NCBI RefSeq assembly: GCF_016756595.1
Contig: NZ_AP023257.1
Coordinates: 5,100,001-5,164,000, forward strand
DNA: 64,000 nucleotides
Reading direction: 5' to 3'
Origin: Mesorhizobium sp. L-2-11
Lineage (GTDB): Bacteria; Pseudomonadota; Alphaproteobacteria; Rhizobiales; Rhizobiaceae
Part shown: one piece after another, positions 53,116 to 62,756 of the stretch
How positions within the stretch are numbered: the first letter of the stretch is position 1
How the letters are laid out: each line of letters starts with the position of its first letter
Notes under the pieces: generated by a model
Told to the model about the DNA's origin: nothing
The model's database searches: none
What the model saw: only the letters and a program-made list of their open reading frames with translations
Translations under genes and position numbers: made by a program

Positions 53116-53886
53116 TTAGCTCGACCGGCCCAACAGGTGGGCGCCAGGAAACATCTCATTGAGCTTGTAGACAACCTCCGTCCTGTTCGTCGCCTTTAGC
53201 TTCTTCATGATGTTGCGGATATGGACCTTGACCGTGCTCTCGCGAAGGTTGAGTTCATGAGCGATTATCTTATTCGCCTTGCCACGCCTGAGAGCCTGGA
53301 CGACCTCTTCTTGCCGCTCCGTGAACACACTCGCCATGGGCCTTGTCAGTTCGACGGTTGTGTCGATTGCCTTGTGCTGGGCAAGCACGCTGCTTGCAGG
53401 GACAAATGTGCCACCGGCAAGGACAAGATTTACGGCTTCAACACAGATCTCGAAACGGATCGATGAAGGGATGTAGGCTTTTGCGCCATAATTCAACGCC
53501 TTCAGAATCTGCTCGAGATCGTCGGTATCGGCCAAAATCACCACTGGGACCGGGTGGGCCTCATTCACGAGATCGGCGATTTCGCTGCCGGTCCTTGCAT
53601 CTGTCACCTTTCGGCTGCCCACATTCAGCAGAATGGCCGATATCGACAGTGCATTCTCTTGATGCCGCCACTCTTCGATCGAGCCGAACGACAGGATTTC
53701 CTTCCCGATGCCATAGGCGGTCAGGCATTGCGCAAGACATTGTCGGTCAAGCACTCGCTCGTCCAGCAGAGCAAGGCAGGATTCGGTCAAGCCATGTCTT
53801 TGAAGATGTATCCCATTCCCGGCCTTGCGCGATACGAATTCCAGTGCACCGGGTGATTTGCTATCCAGTTGAATTGTCGGAACCAT
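53116..53886 (-). CDS. LuxR-family transcriptional regulator with receiver-like N-terminus
   Basis: A 256-residue regulator. Residues about 35-160 resemble a response-regulator receiver fold (ILLNVGSRK, VPVVILADTDDLEQILKALNYGAKAYI) but lack the normal aspartate pocket, so phosphorylation is doubtful. Residues about 190-248 are a LuxR helix-turn-helix (FTERQEEVVQALRRGKANKIIA, ESTVKVHIRNIMKKL). GGGGAG lies 7 bases before the ATG at 53886. It is just upstream of exoP, so it is the best candidate regulator of exoP and exoY. Confidence 0.88.
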   Translation of the reverse strand: MVPTIQLDSKSPGALEFVSRKAGNGIHLQRHGLTESCLALLDERVLDRQCLAQCLTAYGIGKEILSFGSIEEWRHQENALSISAILLNVGSRKVTDARTGSEIADLVNEAHPVPVVILADTDDLEQILKALNYGAKAYIPSSIRFEICVEAVNLVLAGGTFVPASSVLAQHKAIDTTVELTRPMASVFTERQEEVVQALRRGKANKIIAHELNLRESTVKVHIRNIMKKLKATNRTEVVYKLNEMFPGAHLLGRSS

Positions 53887-54290
53887 GAACCTACTCCCCA
53901 AACTCTACCCAACGTTTCGAGACCAGTACGATATGTACTGCAGGCAAATACAATTTCCGCGAACGATGCTCTGTTCGCGTCGCCTTCACTATAACCTCGG
54001 GATTTTCCAAGCCCCAACTTGGACAACACTACCCCGTCAATAATGTCTACCGCCAAAAAGATGTGCCTTCACTAATTTAGGTTAATAAAACGTAAAAAAT
54101 TTTTACCCCTTCACTTGGCCCTAGCAATTTGGTCTAGGAGCGAGGATAGCCAGAGAACACAGCGACTGGAATCTGGGCCTCGCGTTGTTTGCCAGGCGCG
54201 GGTGGTCCGTCGGCAAGACAGCCGGCGCCGCGATGGCAGTGCGGCTTCAAGGCGCGTCGCACCACCTTTGCGTCTTGCGCCAGACAAGCG
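53887..54290. promoter_or_regulatory. AT-rich luxR upstream region with a 15-bp palindrome
   Basis: 404 bases. The part at 54060-54110 is very rich in A and T and holds GTAAAAAATTTTTAC (54092-54106), a palindrome centred on one A, a likely promoter or binding site for the leftward luxR-type gene. The rest shows no gene. Confidence 0.45.
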
Positions 54291-55010
54291 TCAACCATCG
54301 ATATACCTGTCGTCGAACTCGGCAAACCTCGTTACGCCCAGCCGATCCAGCACGCGGACATGACCTTGGCGGAACTCCAGAAACCCGCGTTCCCGTAGTT
54401 CCCGCAGCATTCGATTGACATGGACCGGCGTCAGGCCGAGCGCGTCCGCGAGGTCGTACTGGGTGAGAGGGCATGCAAAGCCAGTGCGGCTGGCGGCGCC
54501 GACGCGCTCCAGGCGCGCTCTCAGTTCGAGCAGCAAGTGCGCTGTACGCGCCAAGGCGCTGCGTCGGCCTATATTGGTGAGGTGTTGGGCAACAAGCGCT
54601 CGCTGGCGCGCGAGCGTCTCAAGAAAAAGCGAGGCTATGTGGGGCGACTTCGCTGCTCCAAGAGCAAGCGTCTTGGCCGAGGCTTCCAGCACCGCTAGGT
54701 CGGTTTGAGCCACAAATGTCTGGAGAGCAGCGCCCGTGTAGGTCTGTGGCAGGACAATGTCGCCCTTCAGGGCAAAGTCCAAAATCTGTCGCTGTCCACC
54801 GGCAAGGTCATGAGAAATGCAACCCCAGCCAGACTCGATTATGAAGACGCGATCGCCATCCTCCCCCTGATTGACGATAGCGGTTTCCGCCGCATATCGC
54901 TTCGGCACGAAGCCCAGCGCCTTGATGTACGCCTTATCGTCGCTTTTGACTGCGACTGACGTCGGACGGTTTTCATTCTCACTCGATGAAAGGCTTGCAG
55001 CATACGTCAT
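54291..55010 (-). CDS. Crp/Fnr-family transcriptional regulator
   Basis: A 239-residue regulator. The cyclic-nucleotide-type beta-roll is at about residues 30-125 (IVNQGEDGDRVFIIESGWGCISHDL), a dimer helix follows, and the winged helix-turn-helix is at about 170-225 (LTQYDLADALGLTPVHVNRMLRELRERGFL). No iron-sulphur cysteines of the Fnr type are seen near the N-terminus, so oxygen sensing is unlikely. GGGG lies 6 bases before the ATG at 55010. It may regulate EPS genes nearby; the signal is unknown. Confidence 0.88.
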   Translation of the reverse strand: MTYAASLSSSENENRPTSVAVKSDDKAYIKALGFVPKRYAAETAIVNQGEDGDRVFIIESGWGCISHDLAGGQRQILDFALKGDIVLPQTYTGAALQTFVAQTDLAVLEASAKTLALGAAKSPHIASLFLETLARQRALVAQHLTNIGRRSALARTAHLLLELRARLERVGAASRTGFACPLTQYDLADALGLTPVHVNRMLRELRERGFLEFRQGHVRVLDRLGVTRFAEFDDRYIDG

Positions 55011-55986
55011 TCGATACCCCGCCAATCCTCCCCTAGATACCTCCCTACGCAAAAACGTACTCCAGCTTTAACGTGTTGAGTACCCTGCACAGGCTACAAC
55101 CATTGGCTGATGTTGCACTGCACTCTCACAAAAAAGCAAGGATCATGCCTGATCGAGCGCAGTAGGACCCGAATTCCATCATAAAGTTCGACCGACTTTC
55201 TGCACCATCCATTCGAATGGCGAGGCCACCGGCGGACGCAAGCGCTTGGCGACACCGTGCAACTTTCGAACACGGCACCCTTGCGGATCGCTTACGGCTT
55301 TCGGCGTGACTGGCTCGTTCTACCGACAGCAAGGCCAGGCACTGCTGCTGACTTGCGGTCGGGCTGACGTTGTCGGGGGCGACCCGGCGATCGTTCAAAA
55401 TCGGGCAAAACCTGCCGCTGCCCGATCCATGCAACCTTCTGATTTTCACTCCCCAGATCGAGCAGCACCGGTTCACTCAAGTCTCACCGCTGCAGGTCAG
55501 ATGCCTCACAAAACCGGCAGGGCGCGCTGGGCGCGGTACGAGAATTCCTCATTGCCGTGACGAGGTTTCAACGGACAAGAGCGTTCGTTCACTGGCTCGG
55601 GCCACTTCGGCTCGATGACTAACCTTGGCTGCAGTTCCAGGACCGGAGCGGGCCGATTGACAGCCAGCGACACAAGGGAGGCGAGGTATATACCCCATTC
55701 GCTTTAGCTATGAGCCCCCTGATCGCCTCGCAGGTGCGAAGAGACCGCTCGCCACGTACCCGGAAGAGATGTATCCGAAATTGTCGCCAGGCTCGGCGCT
55801 GGCTGTTGACGAAGAATGCTACGCGCCGTCTTGAAGCTGGCCGCTCATCGCCATCTTGGCCGCGCCTCGCAAGGGATAGCTGCTTGCGCCGGTGGATGGC
55901 GGTGACGCTCCTACGGCTCCACCCGCCCTACTCCTAATTGGTGTTGCCCTTTTTAAATGATGCCGTGCTAATGTTCTAGCCGGCTT
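55011..55986. other. Nearly 1-kb region without a recognisable gene
   Basis: Several short frames exist on both strands, but none has a recognisable motif, good start context or likely protein composition. I see no relic of neighbouring genes. It separates the EPS-type block from the LPS/sulfotransferase block. Confidence 0.4.
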
Positions 55987-55997
55987 GGGAGGTTCCA

Positions 55998-56144
55998 ATC
56001 GACCTCATTGCGAATGTTTTCGCCGGCACGTGGGCTGCCGGCGTGCTTGCCGCCATCTGGTATGTCTGGAGGCGGCCCTCGCCGCCCGTTGCCGAGAACA
56101 AGCAGGACCGCGATTTGCGGGAATGGCTGGACGGGCAGGTGTAG
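55998..56144 (+). CDS. Possible 48-residue membrane protein without a standard start codon
   Basis: The frame reads IDLIANVFAGTWAAGVLAAI, then WYVWRRPSPPVAENKQDRDLREWLDGQV and a stop. This is a convincing small protein: one membrane span, then a charged tail. GGGAGG (55987-55992) is ideally placed 5 bases before ATC at 55998, but no ATG, GTG or TTG lies between the upstream TAG and the span. Either a rare ATC/ATT start is used, or the start codon has been lost by mutation. Confidence 0.4.
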   Translation: MDLIANVFAGTWAAGVLAAIWYVWRRPSPPVAENKQDRDLREWLDGQV

Positions 56145-56272
56145 AGGGCGCTTTGTGCCGGGGCGGAGCAGGCGCCCGACCCCGCTCGAAATGACACGGG
56201 CCGTCCAGGCGCCCGCGAAGAGCCCGCCCAACCCGGTGTTCTGCGGAGGCCATGCCGTAGCTTTTTGACTGG

Positions 56273-57001
56273 CTACCGGCTCGCCGAGCGCGAAAGAGCG
56301 GCTTCCGCTTGATCGGCATTCAGGAATTCGTCGCGTTCGGCTATCCACAGATCCGCATAGTCGACATTCTGCCACTCGGCAAACCACGGACCGCCACTTG
56401 TATAGTGCACTGCCTTGGGTGTGCCATGCGCCGGTTTTTCGTTCCAACCTTCAAGCCAGTTCCACTCTACCGGCAGCGAGCCCAAATCCTCATCGGCAAC
56501 CCACTGCATTCGGTGGAGGTAGGCGCCACTTTCGCGGTTCACGACCTCCGGGGTAAGCGATTTAACCGCCGGATGCGCGCAATTGAACAGCATCAGCGAG
56601 GACCAGTTTTTTCGCGGGTAGGACGTCTGGACCACGCCATCCATCTTGGTGGTGGCCTTCGGCGTATAGTCATGCTGGACGCAATAGACCGCCTTGTTCG
56701 ACTTCGTGTATTCCAGCAAACCTGCGACGTCACCGAGCCACAGGAAGTCGCAGTCGCAGAACAAGGCCCAACCCGTATAGCCGGCGAGAAATGGCGTCAG
56801 AAACCGCGTATAAGTGAACTCTGTTGACGCGAGCGGATCTTTTTCCCGCCAATACAATTCACGGGCACGCAGCTCGTCCTGTTTGATTGGAATGACGGAG
56901 ACAGGCACCGAAGCGTTTTTGAGCAAAGAGTGCCGCGCCACGTCGTAGGCGATCGGCTCACGGCTGTCCCATCCAACGAATACCCTAAACGCATCAGTCA
57001 T
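56273..57001 (-). CDS. Glycosyltransferase-like protein (GT-A fold, GT8-like)
   Basis: A 242-residue soluble protein. FRVFVGWDSREPIAYDVARHSLL opens it, and LFCDCDFLWLGDV carries a DxD metal motif. TYTRFLTPFLAGYTGWALF and WSSLMLFNCAHP follow the pattern of small GT8-like transferases in LPS clusters. AAGG lies 8 bases before the ATG at 57001; the frame runs upstream to 57040. It is followed on the same strand as the GT2 and GT4 at 57080 and 58004, so a core-oligosaccharide role is likely. Substrate unknown. Confidence 0.75.
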   Translation of the reverse strand: MTDAFRVFVGWDSREPIAYDVARHSLLKNASVPVSVIPIKQDELRARELYWREKDPLASTEFTYTRFLTPFLAGYTGWALFCDCDFLWLGDVAGLLEYTKSNKAVYCVQHDYTPKATTKMDGVVQTSYPRKNWSSLMLFNCAHPAVKSLTPEVVNRESGAYLHRMQWVADEDLGSLPVEWNWLEGWNEKPAHGTPKAVHYTSGGPWFAEWQNVDYADLWIAERDEFLNADQAEAALSRSASR

Positions 57002-57079
57002 ATTCAGTACCTTGGCTCCAATTTCAAAACGGTCATACACTAACTGTCTGGCAACAGCACGGCAACAATGGCGCGGAAA

Positions 57080-57895
57080 TTAGCCAGGGCGATTTCTGAA
57101 ACCCGCGGATTTGCCCTTCACCCCGGCCCGGCTTTCTTCGGCGCACCCCGACTTGCCGCCCAACGCGACAAGCGCCCATTTCTGATAGGTGTAGCCGGCC
57201 GAGTAAGCGGCGACCATCGCACCGGTCGAACCGTCCAGAAACCCCAGCCTGAAGACATAGCTGTTCACATAAGCCCAGACCGAGCGCAAAACCGCCTTGC
57301 TGATCGAGCTTTTTTTCCCCTCGGCAAGCATCCGCGCGGCGGACGCTTGCGCGTATCTGCCGATCTTGTCATGCGCGTCCGCCAGGTCGGCGATCGAGTC
57401 ATGCTCCATGGGATGGGACAATCGCGTGACCTTGCCATCCACCACCACCTTCTCATGCACGGTGTCGTTGCTGAAGCGACCGGACTGGCGACGGAAAAGC
57501 CTAAGCACCAGATCGGGCGACCAGCCGCCATGGCGGACAATGCGCCCACAAAAGCGTGATCGTCTTGGTATTTCGAAGCCGTCACAGCCTTTCGGGTTGG
57601 CGATGGCAGCCCTGATTTCCGCGGCCAGCGGCGGCTCGACCCATTCGTCGGCATCAAGCGAAAGGACCCAATCGCCTGTCGCCGCGGCCAGCGCGCGGTT
57701 TTTCTGCGCGCCGAAACCCGGCCAATCGAGGGTGATCAGCACCTTGGCCCCGAGTCCACTGGCGATGTCCCTGGTTTGATCGGTGCTGTTATTGTCGAGG
57801 ACGACGATTTCGTCGGCAAAATGTACCGAGCGAAGGCAACGTGCAATGCACGCTTCCTCATTGCGACTGATTATGACGACTGAGAGCGCCGGCAC
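57080..57895 (-). CDS. WaaE/KdtX-like glycosyltransferase family 2
   Basis: A 271-residue GT-A transferase. The opening LSVVIISRNEEACIARCLRSV with FADEIVVLDNNSTDQT and SLDADEWV (the DxD region) is the LPS-core glucosyltransferase pattern of WaaE/KdtX; HGGWSPDLVLRLFRRQSGRF and VHEKVVVDG support it. A possible membrane-contact segment lies near the end (AMVAAYSAGYTYQKWALVAL). It sits between two other transferase genes on the same strand. Probably adds a hexose to the LPS inner core. Confidence 0.88.
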   Translation of the reverse strand: MPALSVVIISRNEEACIARCLRSVHFADEIVVLDNNSTDQTRDIASGLGAKVLITLDWPGFGAQKNRALAAATGDWVLSLDADEWVEPPLAAEIRAAIANPKGCDGFEIPRRSRFCGRIVRHGGWSPDLVLRLFRRQSGRFSNDTVHEKVVVDGKVTRLSHPMEHDSIADLADAHDKIGRYAQASAARMLAEGKKSSISKAVLRSVWAYVNSYVFRLGFLDGSTGAMVAAYSAGYTYQKWALVALGGKSGCAEESRAGVKGKSAGFRNRPG

Positions 57896-58003
57896 GGTCA
57901 GACGGATCCGGCATCAAAACTGCGACTGTTGTTCAAATGAACCTTTCCCCCGGCCGGTTGGCACTCCGGTGATACTAACGGATTCAAAAAATATGTCGAA
58001 AAA

Positions 58004-59173
58004 TCATTTCAGGTCGAGACTTTCGTACAGCGCTATCATCCTCCTGATCATGACGTTGAAATCGTAGTGTTCGGCCGCCGCCCTGACGCTGGCCGCAGTC
58101 TCAGGCCGTGACGACAGCTGCAGCGCGCGGGCAAGCCCGGCGGCGAGCTCGTTTACGCTGGCTGCGTCGCAAACAAGCGTCGGCTCGAAATGATCGACAA
58201 GCTCGCGCGCCCCACACCCGGTGCTGACCACGGCGGGCAAGCCGCTGGCCATGGCTTCGATCACCACTGTGCCAAATGGATCATAGATGGAAGGCAGCAC
58301 GGCAATGTCGGCGGCGCCGTACCATGGCAGCGTATCTTTTTGCGGCCCCAGCATGCGGAGCCTGGCGCCAAGACCAAGGCTGTCGCCGGCCTGCTTGAAG
58401 GCATTGGCGCGCGAATCGTGGCCAATGACCCACAATTCCGGCTCGCCATCCAGCGTGGCGACAGCCTTCATCAAGGCAAGCAGTCCCTTTCGCGCAAAGC
58501 CCGAGCCGACAAACAGGACGACCGACCTGTTTTCGTCGACGTCAAGCCGCGCGCGGACCACCGCTCGATGCTGTTGGCGCAACTGAGGGTTGAAGCGGTC
58601 CAGGTCGACCCCGTTGGGAATATGGTGCACGCGTTCGGCCGGATAGTCGTAGTGACGGACAACGTCCTCAGCCACCATTTTCGAAATGGCAATCACCGCT
58701 TTAAGCCGAGGGCTGGCATAGGTTGCGCGCTCGAGGCGCAGCGTCTGGCGGTGAAACGGGCTCAGCGCCATCGCTGCCCTGCCAAGCCGCGTCTCAAAAC
58801 GCCGTCGCTCGGCAAGATAGGCGGCATGAACGCCTTCGCCGGCCCGGAAGACGTCGCAGCACGGAAGGCGATCGTTGCTCTGCACCAGGGCCGGCGGCAT
58901 TTCGGCGATCTTGCCGCAGGCGGCTCGAGCAAAGGACGTCGCCCGCAGGTAGCGGGGAAAGCGGCGGCCGGCGCACTGGATGAACTCTATGCCTTCGTGT
59001 CGCGGCCAGTCGCCTGACAGCACGGCCACCGGCCGTTGACGCGCGGCGAACGCCGCCATGATATTTTCCAGCATGATCTCGCCTCCGCCAAAGGGCGCGT
59101 AGCGCTGGCGCACGAACAGGATAGGCTTTTTCGGATCAGCTTGAACCTGGTGATCATGCCGTGGCAAATCCAT
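58004..59173 (-). CDS. Glycosyltransferase family 4, WaaG-like LPS core transferase
   Basis: A 389-residue GT-B transferase. ILFVRQRYAPFGGGEIMLENI and FRAGEGVHAAYLAERR are features of WaaG-like enzymes; the donor domain has VVLFVGSGFARKGLLALMKAV and PSIYDPFGTVVIEAMASGLPAVV (EX7E). It probably transfers a hexose to LPS core heptose or equivalent. It heads the leftward group 56273-59173. The gap to the broken sulfotransferase is 111 bases. Confidence 0.88.
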   Translation of the reverse strand: MDLPRHDHQVQADPKKPILFVRQRYAPFGGGEIMLENIMAAFAARQRPVAVLSGDWPRHEGIEFIQCAGRRFPRYLRATSFARAACGKIAEMPPALVQSNDRLPCCDVFRAGEGVHAAYLAERRRFETRLGRAAMALSPFHRQTLRLERATYASPRLKAVIAISKMVAEDVVRHYDYPAERVHHIPNGVDLDRFNPQLRQQHRAVVRARLDVDENRSVVLFVGSGFARKGLLALMKAVATLDGEPELWVIGHDSRANAFKQAGDSLGLGARLRMLGPQKDTLPWYGAADIAVLPSIYDPFGTVVIEAMASGLPAVVSTGCGARELVDHFEPTLVCDAASVNELAAGLARALQLSSRPETAASVRAAAEHYDFNVMIRRMIALYESLDLK

Positions 59174-59284
59174 GCGACCTCGCTACGCTGTTTCGCATTG
59201 GCGAATTCATAAACACGCAGACGAGCGCAATTTAACCAGTCTGGCTATCCGCGCCCACTGCTGGAGTGAAGATTCTTTTTACCG

Positions 59285-60004
59285 CTACGCGGATAACCCA
59301 TAACTTTCCATCATATCCTTGCAGTATAAAATCTCTTTTTCGGCAAGATAGTCCTTATACCCGCCAACTACGCCGCGTCTAACTTTAAAGCTATCGGAAT
59401 CTGTACTGTCTGCAGTTCTCAAGCGATGACCATAGCGCTCATCGCTTTGCCCAGAGGATTCCTTGGCTCTCATGGTCTAAAACCGACCGGCGTTAATTGC
59501 TTTTGTAATTTCCTCTTCGTCTGGTTCTACCTTCAACCATTTGGCGATGCGTCTAAGCTCGGAGAGGGCATCGCTATGGAGCGTTTCGTATCGTGTGATC
59601 AACACATCGTCTCTTTCGCGGATTGCCGCCAGCCACATTGCGTTGAACCGGAGTGTCCTCTCGATGCCAAAGTGCGGGTCTCGTACATAGCTCGACAAAT
59701 CACCTTGGAATAAGCCGCGCCATGCTTCGCGTTTGGTGACATGAAAATATCCGGAAATTGTTGTGTCGATCGGATTGCGATACAAAAAAATCAGGGGCCG
59801 CTTTCCCAAAAAAGCGTCGGCAGAGCGGAAATCTTTTCTATGGAAAGCGCTGCCGCCGTGGGTGTAATCAAGGCCGACGACAAGCTGATCAAGCATGACT
59901 CTTAACCATGTACGCCCTGATTTTGGGTAGGAAATGCAAAGCCCTAAATTACTGGAATTTCCTTCTGCCTCCGGCTTGAGCCACTGCAGTAACTTCATGG
60001 TCAT
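59285..60004 (-). pseudogene. Sulfotransferase gene with one in-frame stop codon
   Basis: The frame is continuous from the ATG at 60004 to 59285, save for a TAG at 59477-59479. The first 175 residues contain the PAPS site SYPKSGRTWLRVMLD and the second site FLYRNPIDTTISGYF. After the stop come MRAKES, then SDSFKVRRGVVGGYKDYL, the usual C-terminus. In the intact relative at 61954 the stop position is Glu (SFERM against F-stop-TM), so a single G-to-T change (GAG to TAG) explains it. It is a recent pseudogene, or is read through, or reflects a sequence error. Start context is poor. Confidence 0.85.
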
Positions 60005-60337
60005 CCCGCAAACATCCTGTCGGCTTCCGATCGCTAAGGATCCGGCTTCCGGACCTTATGACATGACCAGTCATCTCGATCAAACTTGGCCGATGGGCAG
60101 CCACATGTTTGTCGCGCCTCGTTCCCAATCGCGGCAGCGGCTTGCGCGTCGATTGTAAATCATTGTTGTGAATTCCGATGAGGTCCAGCAACACTGGATC
60201 AAGGGTCGTTACAAGATCTTCGTCAGTAGATCAGGAAGTCGCTACCGGCGAGGCGAAGGCAGATTTGGGTCGATTGTCCACTGTCGCTTGCGGTTTTTCC
60301 AGCGGTGAGGCATTTAAAAACCAACAGGAAACAGCGG
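60005..60337. other. Divergent intergenic region, 333 bp
   Basis: Between the leftward broken sulfotransferase and the rightward one at 60338. Rather AT-rich for this window. No gene seen; promoters for both directions are expected here. Confidence 0.4.
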
Positions 60338-61252
60338 ATGATTACCACCACCCCCTCGTATGAAATTCCCGCCCCGAACTCGAAGCAGGCTCGTGGATTG
60401 AGGAGAATCGAACGCCAGTTGAGGCCCAAGCTGCGGTCGCTCCGGTGGCGGGTTGTCGAGCAGGTCTTGAGTTGGCGCAATCCCGAGGCGCTGGCATTCT
60501 ACCGCAGGGCGATGGAAACGGCATATCTGCCGGACGACCTGATCGACGTGGTGCCGCAACTCAAAATCCTGTACCTCGCCATGCCGAAGGCGGCGAGCAG
60601 CCGCATTCGCAGCAACCTTGCAGCCATGATCGGCAACGACACTGTGTCGGGGTGGCGCAGCGACCAGAACTGGAAGGTGCACAACCGAAAGGCGTCGAGC
60701 TTGCAGGCGCCTCGCCATGGCGTCGTGCAGTTCCATCGCATGGCCACAAGTCCCGAAGCCTTGCGATTCACCTTCGTTCGCAATCCCTATACAAGGCTGT
60801 TGTCGTGCTGGGCCGACCAATATCGCGACCGTCCCCTAGTGCCTGGTTATGGCAGGGTGGAGGTCTATCTAGCCCACCGCGAAAGGGCTGATCCCGCGCT
60901 GCCTGTCGGTGCTGACAAGAGCCTGTCCTTTGCAGATTTCGTCGCCTTTGCCTGCACGACGTCCACATGGCGCATCGACAAGCATTGGCAGAGGCAAAGC
61001 GACATCATCGACCTTCCAGGCGTTGTGTTCGACCTCATCGGCAAAACCGAGACTTTCGCACGGGATTTCGAACAGGTTCTCGATCATGTCAGTGCAAGCG
61101 AGGAAATGCGACGCGCGGCGATGCCACCTCTGCACACCTCCTCGCGCCGCAGGCTTGCCGACTATTTCACGCCAGAACTGGCGGATACCATCTATCGTGC
61201 GTATGAGCGCGACTTCGATCAATTTGGCTACCCGCGCGCGCTTCCAGCGTAA
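60338..61252 (+). CDS. Sulfotransferase family 2 protein
   Basis: A 304-residue PAPS-dependent sulfotransferase of the type acting on polysaccharides. ILYLAMPKAASSRIRSNL is the 5'-phosphosulfate loop and FTFVRNPYTRLLSCWADQY the 3'-phosphate motif; the end, YFTPELADTIYRAYERDFDQFGY, is the closing pattern of this family. AGGA lies 8 bases before the ATG at 60338; a GTG at 60305 is possible. Different in family from the two leftward sulfotransferases beside it, so a different acceptor position is likely. Confidence 0.88.
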   Translation: MITTTPSYEIPAPNSKQARGLRRIERQLRPKLRSLRWRVVEQVLSWRNPEALAFYRRAMETAYLPDDLIDVVPQLKILYLAMPKAASSRIRSNLAAMIGNDTVSGWRSDQNWKVHNRKASSLQAPRHGVVQFHRMATSPEALRFTFVRNPYTRLLSCWADQYRDRPLVPGYGRVEVYLAHRERADPALPVGADKSLSFADFVAFACTTSTWRIDKHWQRQSDIIDLPGVVFDLIGKTETFARDFEQVLDHVSASEEMRRAAMPPLHTSSRRRLADYFTPELADTIYRAYERDFDQFGYPRALPA

Positions 61253-61270
61253 AGCGGTGGCGCGGCCGTC

Positions 61271-61957
61271 TCAAATATATCCGAACGCCTGCATCAGGGG
61301 CTTCCCGCGCCCCTCGGTAAGCTCCATCAATTCCTGCTGACCCAGTTCGGTCTTCCAGCGGCCGCGGCCATCATAAATTGGCTGGTTCACTTGTTGGTTG
61401 CGCAACGCAGCATGTTGGGGTTGCGCATTAAGTGTGAACCATCGTTGCGGATTCCGATGATAGTCGAGCAAACTCTGATCGAACGACAATCCCAGGAAGG
61501 TGCAGATCTTTTCGACGGTTGCTTCCGGGTCATCGACAAGATCTTCGTAGCGGTAAATCAGGACGTCCGTGCTGCCGCGCTCGGCAAGCACCATTGTGTT
61601 GTCCGATATCCAGCGATCCAGGCTCGCGGCCGCATCGCCAAGCCGCCTTGTCAGCGAAGCAACGGTATCGCGGCCATCGCGTACCGGCATCACGAACTTC
61701 GCGCCCGGCACCAGGCGTCGTATCCGGTCGACACGCCTGATATGACGCGGTGTCTTTTCAAGTAGCACCGACTTGCCCGCCCCAGTGGCCGCCTGTTTCA
61801 GCTTCGAGTAGCGATACAGCGCAAGTGGAGCCCATTTGAAAAACGCGTTCGTTTCTTCGAACGGCAAAAAGACATCGGCATGCGATGCAAGAATCGTAGC
61901 TATAAGCGTCGTGCCGCTATGCCCGCATCCGCAGACAAAGCCTTTGCATCGGATCAA
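61271..61957 (-). CDS. Sulfotransferase family protein
   Basis: A 228-residue PAPS-dependent sulfotransferase. The N-terminus GFVCGCGHSGTTLIATIL is the phosphosulfate loop, VMPVRDGRDTVASL the 3'-phosphate motif, and LIYRYEDLVDDPEATVEKICTFLGL the typical C-terminal helix region. Its start overlaps the stop of the upstream sulfotransferase by 4 bases (ATGA), so the two are translated together. Short for the family (often 260-300), but the core is complete. It probably sulfates a surface glycan. Confidence 0.87.
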   Translation of the reverse strand: MIRCKGFVCGCGHSGTTLIATILASHADVFLPFEETNAFFKWAPLALYRYSKLKQAATGAGKSVLLEKTPRHIRRVDRIRRLVPGAKFVMPVRDGRDTVASLTRRLGDAAASLDRWISDNTMVLAERGSTDVLIYRYEDLVDDPEATVEKICTFLGLSFDQSLLDYHRNPQRWFTLNAQPQHAALRNQQVNQPIYDGRGRWKTELGQQELMELTEGRGKPLMQAFGYI

Positions 61958-62742
61958 TTCACACCTGCCCTGCCGTCGTAATAAGACATGCCATGAAGTC
62001 GAAAGGCGTCATCGAGCCGCTTCCAGTAATCGAGCCTGGCAAGAACCTCGTCACAGAAAGCTACGTCATCCGCGCTGAGGTAGTCGAAATAACCACCGAC
62101 CTTACCCTTTCGAACTTTGAAGCTTTCCGGGTCGTCAGGATCGCGTGGCTGCAATCTTCCGCCATAGCGCGCACCCAGTTCTCCTGAGATTTCAGATTGC
62201 TGCATTCGTTCGAACGATCTGCTGGCAGCAACATCGGCAAGCTGGGACTCGTCAAAGGATTTTCCCAAATATTTCCCGATGCTGCGCAATGCGTCGTTTG
62301 TATCCCGCTGCACATCTTCATAGCGCAGAAGCGCAATCTTTCGCAGGTGAGTTGCGGCTGCGAACCACTGCAGATTGAAAAGCGCGATCTTCTCGACACC
62401 GTGTTTGGGGCTTCTTATGCAATCGCCGATCGGACCTGCTTCCAGCCCATGGCGTTTGTTGACCTGGAAGTATCCTGACACCGCAGTGTCGCGGGGGTCT
62501 CGCGTCAGGAACAGAATCCGTTGCCGTTTGTAGCGGGATTTGTCGGCGCTGATCTGCGTTATGTCACGCAGATCCTTATGGTCGGAACCGTCATGCGTGT
62601 AGGCCGCATCAACGCCCAGGTCGTCAAGCATTACGCGCAGCCAGGTCCGCCCGGATTTGGGAAATGAGACGACAAGCAGCGACGGCTTTCTTGCAAAAAA
62701 GTTGGACAACAAACTCAACGAGCGAACTCCGATTGCGGGCAC
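61954..62742 (-). CDS. Sulfotransferase domain protein
   Basis: A 262-residue sulfotransferase with VVSFPKSGRTWLRVMLDDLG as the phosphosulfate loop, RILFLTRDPRDTAVSGYFQ as the 3'-phosphate motif and FKVRKGKVGGYFDYL near the end, the glycine-rich region that closes on PAPS. It is the intact relative of the broken gene at 59285-60004. It starts at a GTG 14 bases after the upstream transferase-like gene and is coupled to the next sulfotransferase. Confidence 0.88.
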   Translation of the reverse strand: MPAIGVRSLSLLSNFFARKPSLLVVSFPKSGRTWLRVMLDDLGVDAAYTHDGSDHKDLRDITQISADKSRYKRQRILFLTRDPRDTAVSGYFQVNKRHGLEAGPIGDCIRSPKHGVEKIALFNLQWFAAATHLRKIALLRYEDVQRDTNDALRSIGKYLGKSFDESQLADVAASRSFERMQQSEISGELGARYGGRLQPRDPDDPESFKVRKGKVGGYFDYLSADDVAFCDEVLARLDYWKRLDDAFRLHGMSYYDGRAGVN

Positions 62743-62756
62743 TTTGATCGAGCAGA

